A stretch of DNA of 64,000 nucleotides from Planctomycetota bacterium (GTDB taxonomy: Bacteria > Planctomycetota > JAJSAM01), in NCBI GenBank assembly GCA_024274785.1, contig JAJSAM010000052.1, positions 89,679 to 153,678 on the forward strand. Direction: 5' to 3'. Below are positions 19,201-26,702 of this stretch, one piece after another (position 1 is the first letter of the stretch; each line of letters begins with the position of its first letter). A program made the position numbers and the translations under genes. The notes beneath the pieces were generated by a model. It made no database searches. It was given only the letters and a program-made list of their open reading frames with translations, and was not told the origin of the DNA.

Positions 19201-22200
19201 TTGCGCCGCAGCCGACCTCCATGCCGCGTAAGCCGCCGCGTGCCCCGGGAGAGATGGGAATGCCCGGCGACGATGCGCCGGGCATGGAGGGTCCGGTCAT
19301 CAAGGACGCCAAGCGGTCCGACCACAACGAGACCGACAACGACCAGTCCTACGCAGGACCTGCTGGCGAGCAGGATTCCCTCAGCGACGCGCCGTTTGGC
19401 GGACCGTCCACCAACGGCGCCATCGGCGTGGGCGGAGGCGTGGGCGGTCGCTACGGTGGACGTCGTCGGCAGGTGCAGGCGCGTCTCGGAAGGGCCGGCG
19501 GTCTCTCGCTCGATATTCCCATCGTCGCTGGCGGATCCCACCAGGCGGTGAGCGCACTCGGGATCTCCGGGAACGTCCGCCTCACCTACCTCAAGGCGTC
19601 TTCCCGCACCGCGAAGGGCTACGTTTTCTCGGTTATCGCCGCGCTGGTCGCCCTCTTCATGACCGGCATGTTCAGGCGTGGCAGCGGCTACGTCGCTCCG
19701 CTGCTCTGGGTGGTGGTCGTGGCCTCGTTCGCCACCTTCGCTCCGGCATGGTTCGGCGCCAGGGATCTCACGGTCTGGGACGCCATCGCCGAGGGGACCG
19801 TCTGGGCCGCCGGAGTCATGATCGTGATCGGCATCGCCCGGAAGTTCTCCGCCTTTGCGAAGCCCGCCACCACCGCCGCGGCGCTGCTCCTGGCCGTGGT
19901 GCTCTTCGCGTCCGCCGCCGAGGCCGGGGGCAAGCCGAAGCCGAAGCCGGTGGCCCCGGACGCCGAGACCATTTACGTGCCCTACGATCCGGCGCACCCG
20001 GACGCGCTCGATGGTCTGGGGAAAGTCTTCGTTCCCTTTGAACGTTTCCGCGAGATCTGGAACGTGGCGCACCCCGGCCGGAAGTTCGCGGAGCCGACCA
20101 GGGCCCCGGTGCCGTGGCTCGTGACCGGCGCGTCCTACGAGGGCATCGTCGATGGTGAGACCGCCGGCATTACGGCGACAATCGATCTCATCATCCTCTC
20201 GGAGGAGTGGGTGGAGGTGGCGCTGCCGCTCTCCCCCGCGGTGGTGGAAGAAGCGCTGGTGGATGGCGAGCCGGTACGGGTGATGTCCAGGAAGGGCGCC
20301 CATGTCCTCATCATCCGCGGCGCGGGGGCACGTCGCGTGACGCTGAAGTTGCGCGCGCTTCTCAGCCAGGAGGGCGACCGGTTCTCGCTGGCGATGGCCC
20401 TGCCCGCCATTCCCCGCACCCTGCTCGGTTTCGAGTTGCCGTTCCAGAATGCCGACGTGACTCTGGCCGGTCCCTCCGCGCCGCGGATCGAAGGCACCCG
20501 GCTCACCGCCGCCCTCGGCCCGGTCGGGTTGCTGAAGCTCTCCTTCCGCCCGAAGTCCGAGACCCCGCGGATCGATTCCCGGGTAGAGGTCGAAAGTCGC
20601 GAGATGCTGAATGTCCGCGACGGCCTCGTGCAATTCCGGTTGCAGTGCGAGTTCCGGGTGGTGACCGGCGGCCTGACCGAGGTGGAGTTCCAGTCCGACC
20701 GCGCCTACGAGATCGTCGAAGTCCTCGGGAACGAGGTGAAGTCCTGGAGTCTCGTTGGCGATCGCATCAGGGTTCTGCTCGGACGCAGGGTCGAGAAAAG
20801 CACGGTGGTGACGGTCGTGGCCGAGCTTCCGGACGGGGTTCGGGGCCGCGCGGTGACCATTCCGAGCTTCGCTCCCCTCGGTGCGGTCTTCGAGCGCGGC
20901 GTTCTCGGCATCGCGGCTTCACCTGATCTTCGGGTGACCCTTTCGGGGCAGAGGAATCTCGATCGTATCGGCGCCACGGTGCCGGGACTCGCGAGCCTGA
21001 TCACCGGGCCCTCGGCGATGCACTCCGCCTGGCGCTTCGTCCTTCGCCCCCTCGGGCTGACGGTGACGACCGAGCCTTTCCAGGCCGAAATCCGTGTGCA
21101 GGTCCCGGTGCAGCACCTCGTCGATCGCGAGTGGCTGGTGAGCCGGGCGAGTTTTCAGTTCGATGTGCGGGGCAACGGGACCTTCGAATTCCCGGTGACG
21201 ATTCCCGCGGACGTCGAGATCGAGTCGGTGAAGGGCAACGGCCTTTCGCGCTGGTGGCGCGCCGGCGACACCCTGACCTTCAGCACGCGCTCTCCGGTGC
21301 GGGGCGGTTTCACGGTGCGCGTGGACTTCCGGCGACCCCTGGACCCCGCGGCCGCGCGGATCGACCTCCCAGAGGTCCATGCGAGAAACGTCTCCCGGGA
21401 GCGCGGCTGGATTCTCGTTTCGCACGCCCCTGGTCTCTCACTCACGCTGCTCGACGACGCCGGGCTCGTGAAGGAGCCCATCAGCCGTTACGCGAAATGG
21501 GAGAAGGTCGCGGCGACGCAGACGAACGTCTACGGCTACCGGCAGGATGGGGGAAAGTACAGTCTGGCCGTGGCCCGCTCGTTCCCCGAGGCGCGGGTAA
21601 CCCCGTTCTCCACGAGTCGCCTCCAGGTGGAGGATGACCGGGTCGTGGTGGACACCCAGTTCGTCTTCCTGATCGAGAATGCCGGCGAGGATACGTTCCA
21701 GGTGTTTCTGCCCGAGGGGGAGGGCGATGAGCCCATTCTCGAGGCAAGCAAGACCCGGAGCGTCGTCTGGGAGGACTTCGAACAGGAGGGCCGGAAGGGG
21801 AGGATGCTGACGATCGTCCTGCAGCAGGACGCCACCCGGATCTACCAGTTTCGCCTGGTCTACGAGAAACGCCTGGTCGCGGCGCCCGGGGTGGAGCGCG
21901 AGTGGGGGGCGATGGTTCACGCGCCGGAGCCGCAGGGCAGGAATGCCTCCTCCTATGCCTTCGCGTTGAACCTGAGCAGCGGCGAAGTGACCTTCGGCAA
22001 GCCGGACGGCCTGACCGACGCCGACCCGTTGACGTTTCCCCGGTTGCCCGACGAGCAGGCTCTGCCACGCCATCTGATCCTGCAGGGTTGGCAGGGCCGC
22101 GGCGCCGGGTTCAGTCTGCCCGTGAAGCTCCGAATCCACAGCTTCGCGGACTTCCCCGATGCGCTCATCTCCTCGGCGGACCTGCTCTTGACGGTGGGCC

Positions 22201-23753
22201 GGGACGGCTGGACCCGAAACCGGATGACTTACACCGTGCTGAACCGCACGCGTCAGTTCCTGGAGTTGACGATGCCGAAGGGGGCGATGCTCGAGGCGGT
22301 CCTGGTTGGCGGACTGCCGGTGAAGCCGGGCCGGCGACGGGCCGGCGCGAAGGAGCGGCTCATCATTCCGCTCTCCCGGATGCAGGTGGGGGATGTCTCC
22401 ACCGAAGTCGAGATCTACTGGACCCGTTCCCTCGGGAACCCGGACAAGCCTGTGGACCTCTCACGCATCGGCGAACTGGTGATCCTGGAGCCGGAGATCT
22501 ACGGCCTCGAGGTAGAGCAGACCTTCTACACCGTGAATCTGCCGGAGGGATACGGGTTCTCCTTCGACGGCAACATGCAGCAGGTCGGGAAGGCCAGGCG
22601 CCTGCTCTGGCGGTACGAAAAGGCGGTGGAAGAGCAGGAGCGCGTGGTGCGGGTGCAGACGAGCGGCAACGTGGCCCAGCAGGCTCGCGCCGACGAGAGC
22701 GGACTTCGAAACCGCGTGAACATCGAGATGCTCGAACGGCAGATCCAGAGCCTCGAGATGACCCGGGAGGAGGTCGAAAAGCTCCAGGCCAATCTGCGGA
22801 GGAAGCAGGTGGCCGACGATACCTTCACGGACAACTTCGCCGTCCGCGCCTCGGGCAGGACGGTGCAGCAGAAGGACGGTTCTCTCGGGGACAAGCGGGA
22901 GGCTCTGGCGAAGGCGGCGTCGGAGACCAGGAAACTCGCCGAGGACCGCGTGCGGCAGGAGTACCGGTACAAGGGCAAGCGCAACGTCGTCAGTCAGAAG
23001 TGGGTGGACAACCCCAACGCCTCGTTCAAGGGGCCGCAGACCAACGCGGCGATCGGTAGGGCCCGAAAGCCCGGCGAAGACGCGGGGAAGAACGAACTCC
23101 AGGCCGAGTGGCGGAGATCGTTTGCGCTGGTTCAGGAGGCCGCCATCCCGCAGACGAACTCGGTTCTCTATCTCGATCGGGCCAATCTGGAGGGGGCCGA
23201 GCAGGCGCAGATCGCGCGGATCAGTGGCGCGGAGGCAAAGCCGGGGCAGGCTGTGAGCAAGGATCCCGCGCACATCAGCCCGGCGGAGCCCACCTCGGGC
23301 GGTGGCGGCGGGGGCGGGTACTATCGCGGTCCGTCCGGTACTTCGCCTCCGGGACTGCGGGATTCCTCGGATCCGAGAGCGCCCGCGGTGCGCCGGGCCG
23401 GCCTGCTCTCACTGCCGGTGACGGTGCCGGTCAGGGGCCGGACCTTCCGCTTCGAGAAGCTGAACGGGGGAGCGCGACTCGACATCTCGGTGGACCGCAA
23501 GGACTCCGCCGGTCGCCGGAGCGGCTGGGGCCAGTTCGTCCTCTTCGCCCTGATCCTGGCCGGCGCCGGCGTCCTCTATCGCTTCCGCCCGGACCAGCGC
23601 ATCCCGTACGCAAGGCCGGTCCTGCTGTTCGTGCTGGCGTTCCCGTTCCTCCTGAACCACGATGCCTGGCCACTCCTGGGGCTGCTGATGCTGATCGTCG
23701 CGGTGAACTGGACGGTCATGGAGTGGAGGTGCCGCCGCACCGCGAAGGCGTAG
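16278..23753 (+). CDS. Giant two-unit envelope protein (units B and C fused)
   Basis: This 2491-residue protein begins with a signal peptide (MKSIHMGLLLVLGLLLPMA, to about residue 21). Unit B (about 30-1110) opens with RIVYVPQDQLDVL. It ends with a glycine-rich stretch, a GLSLDIPI-type module and several membrane segments (about 1113-1190). A signal-peptide-like stretch follows (AAALLLAVVLFASAAEAG, about 1198-1216), and unit C begins with ETIYVPYDP, KVFVPFERFREIWN and PVPWLVTGASYEG, matching the preceding gene. Unit C contains a coiled coil (about 2150-2230), a Gly-rich stretch near 2340, a GLLSLPVTVPV module and C-terminal membrane helices. The internal signal-like stretch suggests fusion of two exported proteins. 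The function is unknown. Confidence 0.7.
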   Translation: MKSIHMGLLLVLGLLLPMAALAQDRAGESTVKRRIVYVPQDQLDVLVEKHGRGVLLDVFEYLKLWNLAERGGLTTGKPPASGAVLLGGKVTGQVGDERVDLTVTYRVRLLKSGIQRVHFPVENVAVGVALADGKPALLSRDRLGTYLLLQGEGDHEVSITLTGKMLREEDWHTFSGRLPTGAGLAVELTIPEGMEPHEGAFGRLYRAVETPQGMFLRAQVPANGLFQFAYRPAREEGARSPLVHSRGRTISRVGPRLLTTVSALEVFINRKALGELTIEVPADMAVTEVAAPDLVGFTSVSDGTIQLTFRRPVTGRIPVVLEMERSLDGPGDVVLPEVKVRSAVDERGLTAVAFSSGIEGRVINTVAVAREPIASPGQRDGKQSQAGRGRRQARNRAPSEDQLFLGGAQALYRYWSKARSLTVRTRKPERRITADVTQVVTLGSAIREIRVSFTFKSEGGRIYQLTPSLPPEWELAGVKIEAPAISRYERQPDGTLAIDFPSGVAAGTPIRVIAHLLDFDRDWRDENWTERAMVLPVARAGVGVEVRGGLVVFAGEEFEIRDSELAGLTSEPVELFGQVGARLGYRWRSADAGGTLAVSRRAPKVSVRYLGFGAPGEKTVQYTGYLHYTIQRAGVRNFSFIVSGGFGDRLHVVAPMNTEPVRRRLEDGNDLYTITLPARIRGDVIFTLSLEQNLGEDGFTFPGVRVQDVEDETGYLAVLSGDNMEVTVSPEGLREIGLEEMSPLMGPVGYRPSRGLLAAFQYTEHPQSLTLKTDRFEDAKVLTAFVTKARLLSLVARDGSIRTRATYRILNADRQFLTVRLPEGARLWGALVGGQAVKPSRGKGVHLIPLVTTTGDVPVDVVLMYESQRAELDASGELSLKAPVLVGVTGAEADWDVWFPSGYRVTRADGVFGARLPSPPDPWLFRELSGFLEGVGGGGGILSEAAYMMAPTSSQDGGDLTVDAEHAQLEDRGTVAPQPTSMPRKPPRAPGEMGMPGDDAPGMEGPVIKDAKRSDHNETDNDQSYAGPAGEQDSLSDAPFGGPSTNGAIGVGGGVGGRYGGRRRQVQARLGRAGGLSLDIPIVAGGSHQAVSALGISGNVRLTYLKASSRTAKGYVFSVIAALVALFMTGMFRRGSGYVAPLLWVVVVASFATFAPAWFGARDLTVWDAIAEGTVWAAGVMIVIGIARKFSAFAKPATTAAALLLAVVLFASAAEAGGKPKPKPVAPDAETIYVPYDPAHPDALDGLGKVFVPFERFREIWNVAHPGRKFAEPTRAPVPWLVTGASYEGIVDGETAGITATIDLIILSEEWVEVALPLSPAVVEEALVDGEPVRVMSRKGAHVLIIRGAGARRVTLKLRALLSQEGDRFSLAMALPAIPRTLLGFELPFQNADVTLAGPSAPRIEGTRLTAALGPVGLLKLSFRPKSETPRIDSRVEVESREMLNVRDGLVQFRLQCEFRVVTGGLTEVEFQSDRAYEIVEVLGNEVKSWSLVGDRIRVLLGRRVEKSTVVTVVAELPDGVRGRAVTIPSFAPLGAVFERGVLGIAASPDLRVTLSGQRNLDRIGATVPGLASLITGPSAMHSAWRFVLRPLGLTVTTEPFQAEIRVQVPVQHLVDREWLVSRASFQFDVRGNGTFEFPVTIPADVEIESVKGNGLSRWWRAGDTLTFSTRSPVRGGFTVRVDFRRPLDPAAARIDLPEVHARNVSRERGWILVSHAPGLSLTLLDDAGLVKEPISRYAKWEKVAATQTNVYGYRQDGGKYSLAVARSFPEARVTPFSTSRLQVEDDRVVVDTQFVFLIENAGEDTFQVFLPEGEGDEPILEASKTRSVVWEDFEQEGRKGRMLTIVLQQDATRIYQFRLVYEKRLVAAPGVEREWGAMVHAPEPQGRNASSYAFALNLSSGEVTFGKPDGLTDADPLTFPRLPDEQALPRHLILQGWQGRGAGFSLPVKLRIHSFADFPDALISSADLLLTVGRDGWTRNRMTYTVLNRTRQFLELTMPKGAMLEAVLVGGLPVKPGRRRAGAKERLIIPLSRMQVGDVSTEVEIYWTRSLGNPDKPVDLSRIGELVILEPEIYGLEVEQTFYTVNLPEGYGFSFDGNMQQVGKARRLLWRYEKAVEEQERVVRVQTSGNVAQQARADESGLRNRVNIEMLERQIQSLEMTREEVEKLQANLRRKQVADDTFTDNFAVRASGRTVQQKDGSLGDKREALAKAASETRKLAEDRVRQEYRYKGKRNVVSQKWVDNPNASFKGPQTNAAIGRARKPGEDAGKNELQAEWRRSFALVQEAAIPQTNSVLYLDRANLEGAEQAQIARISGAEAKPGQAVSKDPAHISPAEPTSGGGGGGGYYRGPSGTSPPGLRDSSDPRAPAVRRAGLLSLPVTVPVRGRTFRFEKLNGGARLDISVDRKDSAGRRSGWGQFVLFALILAGAGVLYRFRPDQRIPYARPVLLFVLAFPFLLNHDAWPLLGLLMLIVAVNWTVMEWRCRRTAKA

Positions 23754-23778
23754 ATCCCTGGAGGCTCGTCCCCGCAAA

Positions 23779-23865
23779 GGGCTCATCTGGAAACAAGGGC
23801 GACCGTTGCACCGAGAGCGCCGCTGCGCCCGAGCAAGCCGCGCGGCGATCGGTCTTCGATGGGCC
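23779..23865 (+). repeat. Dispersed palindromic element, copy 1 (partial)
   Basis: This lies just after the giant envelope gene. It begins GGGCTCATCTGG and contains a 27-base core at 23799-23825 identical to 61217-61243, followed by GAGCAA and a GC-rich segment. The right-hand terminal arm is degraded compared with the copy at 61197-61314. It is non-coding, and from its size and arms it resembles a REP/MITE-type element. Confidence 0.6.
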
Positions 23866-23969
23866 GGTGGATGAACGGTACATCCCGTCCCGGTATCCCC
23901 CGTGGTTCCATAGACCTGATCCTGGATGGAATTGATGTCGTTCCGGGGCGGGTGGCTGAGTGCCGGGCT

Positions 23970-24356
23970 CTACCAGATCCGCTGGACTCCATACTTGTCG
24001 AGCACGGGGTCGGTGCTGAGCAGCCGGCAGTCTTCGGCCATCGCCTGGACCACGAGCATGCGGTCGAAGGGATCCCGATGATGGAACGGGAGGTCGGTCA
24101 GCCTCAGGCAGTGCTCGACCTCGATCGGCAGCAGTCCGATGCCGTTGGCCTTCATCTCACGGTCGAGAAGATCCCCGAGCGGATCCGTCGTCGTCAGGCG
24201 GCCGAGAGCCAGCTTGATGGCGATCTCCCAGACGCTCGCGGCGCTCAGGAGGAGTTGATTGTCATCGTCGAGAAAGATGGCCCTTCCGCGGGGGCTCAAG
24301 CGGGCACTGTCGCTGATGGCCCACAGGAACGCATGCGTATCCAGAAGGACCTTCAC
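23970..24356 (-). CDS. PIN-domain toxin of a type II toxin-antitoxin pair
   Basis: This 128-residue protein is a single PIN domain of the COG3744 type. It starts MKVLLDTHAFLW (Asp6), has SAASVWEIAIK (Glu44), DPFDRML (Asp98) and a final STDP (Asp116). These acidic residues would bind the magnesium needed for RNA cleavage, so the toxin looks intact. The ATG overlaps the stop of the antitoxin gene by 4 bp, the normal antitoxin-first order. The RNA target of this family branch is not predictable. The pair sits in a repeat-rich accessory stretch, consistent with acquisition by transfer. Confidence 0.88.
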   Translation of the reverse strand: MKVLLDTHAFLWAISDSARLSPRGRAIFLDDDNQLLLSAASVWEIAIKLALGRLTTTDPLGDLLDREMKANGIGLLPIEVEHCLRLTDLPFHHRDPFDRMLVVQAMAEDCRLLSTDPVLDKYGVQRIW

Positions 24357-24577
24357 CTGGTGTACTCCTCGAGGTCCTCGATCGGGGCGTCGAAATCAGA
24401 GGAGATCTCGATGTCCCCGGCCGCCCCGTCCAGGCGTCGGCTCCGACGGGCGTCCGGATGCACGACGAGCCGGACAAGAGGCTTCCCCCGATTTGCGATG
24501 ATGACTTCTTCTCCGTTGAGCGCCGCCTGGATCAGGCGCGAGAGATTGGTCTTCGCTTCATAGATGTTGGCCTTCAT
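24353..24577 (-). CDS. Phd/YefM-family antitoxin
   Basis: This 74-residue protein begins MKANIYEAKTNLSRLIQAA and continues with GEEVIIANRGKPLVRLV, the Phd/YefM DNA-binding fold. A flexible acidic tail (DFDAPIEDLEEYTR) would wrap the toxin. The start at 24577 has GGAGAT seven bases upstream and gives the usual N-terminus. It is the first gene of the pair and is expected to repress its own promoter. The inverted repeats at 24658-24737, about 80 bp upstream, are possible operators. Confidence 0.85.
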   Translation of the reverse strand: MKANIYEAKTNLSRLIQAALNGEEVIIANRGKPLVRLVVHPDARRSRRLDGAAGDIEISSDFDAPIEDLEEYTR

Positions 24578-24657
24578 CTTCTTGATCTCCGGATGAACTG
24601 ATAAGACCAGACTAGCAGACCAGATCAAGAATTCAATCCCTCAGCACACCAACATGC

Positions 24658-24737
24658 GGAGGCAGAAATCTTTCACCAATGATGGGCCGGATTGCTCCGG
24701 GACGTTTCACCAATGATTGGTGAAGGTTCCTGCCTCC
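24658..24737. repeat. Nested inverted repeats upstream of the toxin-antitoxin pair
   Basis: The outer arms at 24658-24683 and 24713-24737 form an imperfect inverted repeat of about 25 bp, with the ends GGAGGCAG and CTGCCTCC pairing. Inside it, 24706-24724 is a perfect palindrome with 9-bp arms around one G (TTCACCAAT-G-ATTGGTGAA). The 13-mer TTTCACCAATGAT occurs twice, 34 bp apart, at 24671 and 24705. It could be an antitoxin operator, a terminator for the upstream cysteine desulfidase, or part of the mobile palindromic element that begins 2 bp further on. Confidence 0.6.
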
Positions 24738-24739
24738 CC

Positions 24740-24899
24740 AGGGGCCGCGCAAGAATAACTACGGGATTCGAGGGCTGCTGCATCCCCTTAAGCTGCGTTG
24801 CTCGTCGGTCGAAACCAGTAAGGTTGCGCGCTCCTCGCGCCTTGCCGGGCGGGCGCATCAGCGCTCTCCGTCCTGCGAAGTTCTTTTTGCGCGGCCCCT
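24740..24899 (-). repeat. Dispersed palindromic element, copy 2, with 21-bp terminal inverted repeats
   Basis: The arms at 24740-24760 and 24879-24899 are inverted repeats of 21 bp with two mismatches (AGGGGCCGCGCAA end). Read on the minus strand it contains, at 24766-24786, a 21-mer matching 61269-61289 at 20 positions, in the same order relative to the arms. The right arm lies inside the 3' end of the cysteine desulfidase gene and supplies its last codons and stop. Confidence 0.65.
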
Positions 24900-26177
24900 T
24901 ACTTCCAGCATGATCCGGATGATCTCCCGGTCGGTTTCCCGCATGCCGTCGCGACCGAGGCGCCCGATGTTCTCGATCGTGTTCTCGACCCCCTTCGTGA
25001 CGATACCGTCTCCGCCGTAGAACTGCTGGCCCTTCTCGAACATGAGGAATCCCAGGATACCGGCGTCGATGGACGAGGCGATCTTCGCCGCACAGGAGGG
25101 CTTGGCGCCATCGCAGATGATGCCCGAGACGGTCGCCAGAGCATTGACGATCGTGTGGGCGATCTCCTCGTAGCGCCCTCCATGCAGCCACGCGATCCCC
25201 GCCCCGGCCCCGCAGCCCGCGCTGACGGCGCCGCAGTATGCGGACAAGCGCCCGATTCCGGTCTTCTGGTGAATGGTGACCAGGTTGGATACGAGCAGGG
25301 CGCGCAGCAGCGTCTCCCGGTCCGCCCCCAACTCCTTCGCATATTCGACCACCGGCACCGAGGCCGTGATCCCCTGATTGCCGCTGCCGGAGACGATGAC
25401 GACCGGAAGGCTGCAACCGCTCATCCTGGCGTCCGACGCGGCCGCCGCCAGCGCCTTCGCCCGGATCTTCACGTCGTCCTGCCAGGCATCCCGGAGTACG
25501 GACCCGATATTGGCGCCCCAGTCCCCGGAGAGCCCCTCCTCCGCAATCGCCATGTTGCAGTCGATCTGCCGCTGCAGCAGGTCCTCGACATCCTCGAGCA
25601 CGACCGACTCCGCGAAGTCGAGGATGTCCTTCACGTTCATCAGGGATCGATCGGTGAGCACTGGCGTTTCGAGGTCATCACAGTCCTGGTTTTCGTACAT
25701 CACCTCGCCGTTTCTGGTGATCAGGACGATGTTGGTGTGGTAGTGGGAGATCCGTACACTCGCCGATTCACCTCCCGTCGAGACCGTAACGAGCAGGTCG
25801 AGAGGCAGTGCGCTTTTCGATTCTGTTACCTTGATCTCACCGCCCCTGAGGAACTCCCTGATCCTCTCCGGTCCGGCGGCATCGAGAGTGGAGAGCACCT
25901 CCAGCGCTTTCTGCGGCTTCCCGGCGGCGATGCCCGCGGCGGCGGCCGCCTCGATGCCCCTGAGCCCACCGGTGTTCGGAACGACGACGCTCTTCACGTT
26001 CTTGATGATGTTGCCGCTCGCTTCGATCAGGACGTGCTCAGGGATGACACCGAGCACATCCGCTGCGCGCGCCGCGGCATAGGCGATGGCGATCGGCTCG
26101 GTGCAGCCCATCGCCGGAACCAGCTCTTCCCCCAGGATGTCCAGGTAGACTCGATAGCGGGTGTCGGTTGGTTCCAC
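24858..26177 (-). CDS. L-cysteine desulfidase / UPF0597 (YhaM-CyuA) family
   Basis: This 439-residue enzyme belongs to the family that converts L-cysteine to pyruvate, ammonia and sulfide, using an oxygen-sensitive iron-sulfur cluster. The family signature PAMGCTEPIAIAYAA is at residues 21-35. Later come SGSGNQGITASVPV, the Cys-rich SAYCGAVSAGCGAGAGIAWL and GIICDGAKPSCAAKIASS. The start is a GTG with GGAGA six bases upstream. The C-terminal dozen residues (after IIRIMLE) are encoded by the arm of a palindromic element, so the natural end has been replaced, probably harmlessly. The substrate could also be serine or a related amino acid. Confidence 0.85.
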   Translation of the reverse strand: MEPTDTRYRVYLDILGEELVPAMGCTEPIAIAYAAARAADVLGVIPEHVLIEASGNIIKNVKSVVVPNTGGLRGIEAAAAAGIAAGKPQKALEVLSTLDAAGPERIREFLRGGEIKVTESKSALPLDLLVTVSTGGESASVRISHYHTNIVLITRNGEVMYENQDCDDLETPVLTDRSLMNVKDILDFAESVVLEDVEDLLQRQIDCNMAIAEEGLSGDWGANIGSVLRDAWQDDVKIRAKALAAAASDARMSGCSLPVVIVSGSGNQGITASVPVVEYAKELGADRETLLRALLVSNLVTIHQKTGIGRLSAYCGAVSAGCGAGAGIAWLHGGRYEEIAHTIVNALATVSGIICDGAKPSCAAKIASSIDAGILGFLMFEKGQQFYGGDGIVTKGVENTIENIGRLGRDGMRETDREIIRIMLEVRGRAKRTSQDGER

Positions 26178-26344
26178 ACCGTCTCTCCTTCAACAGGGGG
26201 ATGATCCCGGCGGCCCGCGCAGGTTCCTCCCCGAACGGGAAGCCCGTAGAATGCCGGAATCACCCAGGCATCGGGCAGCATGATCCTGCGGTGGACACCG
26301 AAGAAGCGTGTTCGCCCCGGCATCCTCCGGTTTTTTGCAAAGCA

Positions 26345-26686
26345 ATGCCTCATTTCGCCAATAGACGACAGGCGGGAGGCGTCTTCTCTCTGGAGAGGGT
26401 CCCCGCCCTCCTCGAACTCGCCGCCTCCGGCCGCTCGGATACTTACCGGCTCCACGCGGTCTGAACGATCGGCCGAATCCTCGCCGCGGAGTCTCTACCG
26501 GTTCTCAACGTCCTCGTCGACAATGACGATGGGCGGATTCGTATCGAGGTCGCCGGCGCCCTGCTCGCGTTCGGTGCGGCGGGCGGCGCCGATGGAGTCT
26601 TCGCCGGGTGGGTTCTCCCGACCCGCCTGGGTGAGGAAACCCACCGCCACGTCCGCTCCCGGATCGAGCGCGGGCTCGAGTACTGA
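26345..26686 (+). pseudogene. Remnant of a HEAT-repeat protein
   Basis: One frame reads through HEAT-like helical repeats. RVPALLELAASGRSDTYRLHAV is followed by an in-frame TGA (26462-26464), then IGRILAAESLPVLNVLVDND and GRIRIEVAGALLAFGAAGG, ending in ERGLEY at 26686. The pattern D.RIRIEVAGALLAFG is typical of HEAT/PBS-lyase repeats. The stop in the middle and the lack of a plausible upstream start suggest a decayed fragment. The intact HEAT gene begins 16 bp downstream, so this may be the relic of a duplicated neighbour. A readthrough small protein from 26465 cannot be excluded. Confidence 0.5.
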
Positions 26687-26702
26687 CGAAAGAGGTTTCG
26701 CC

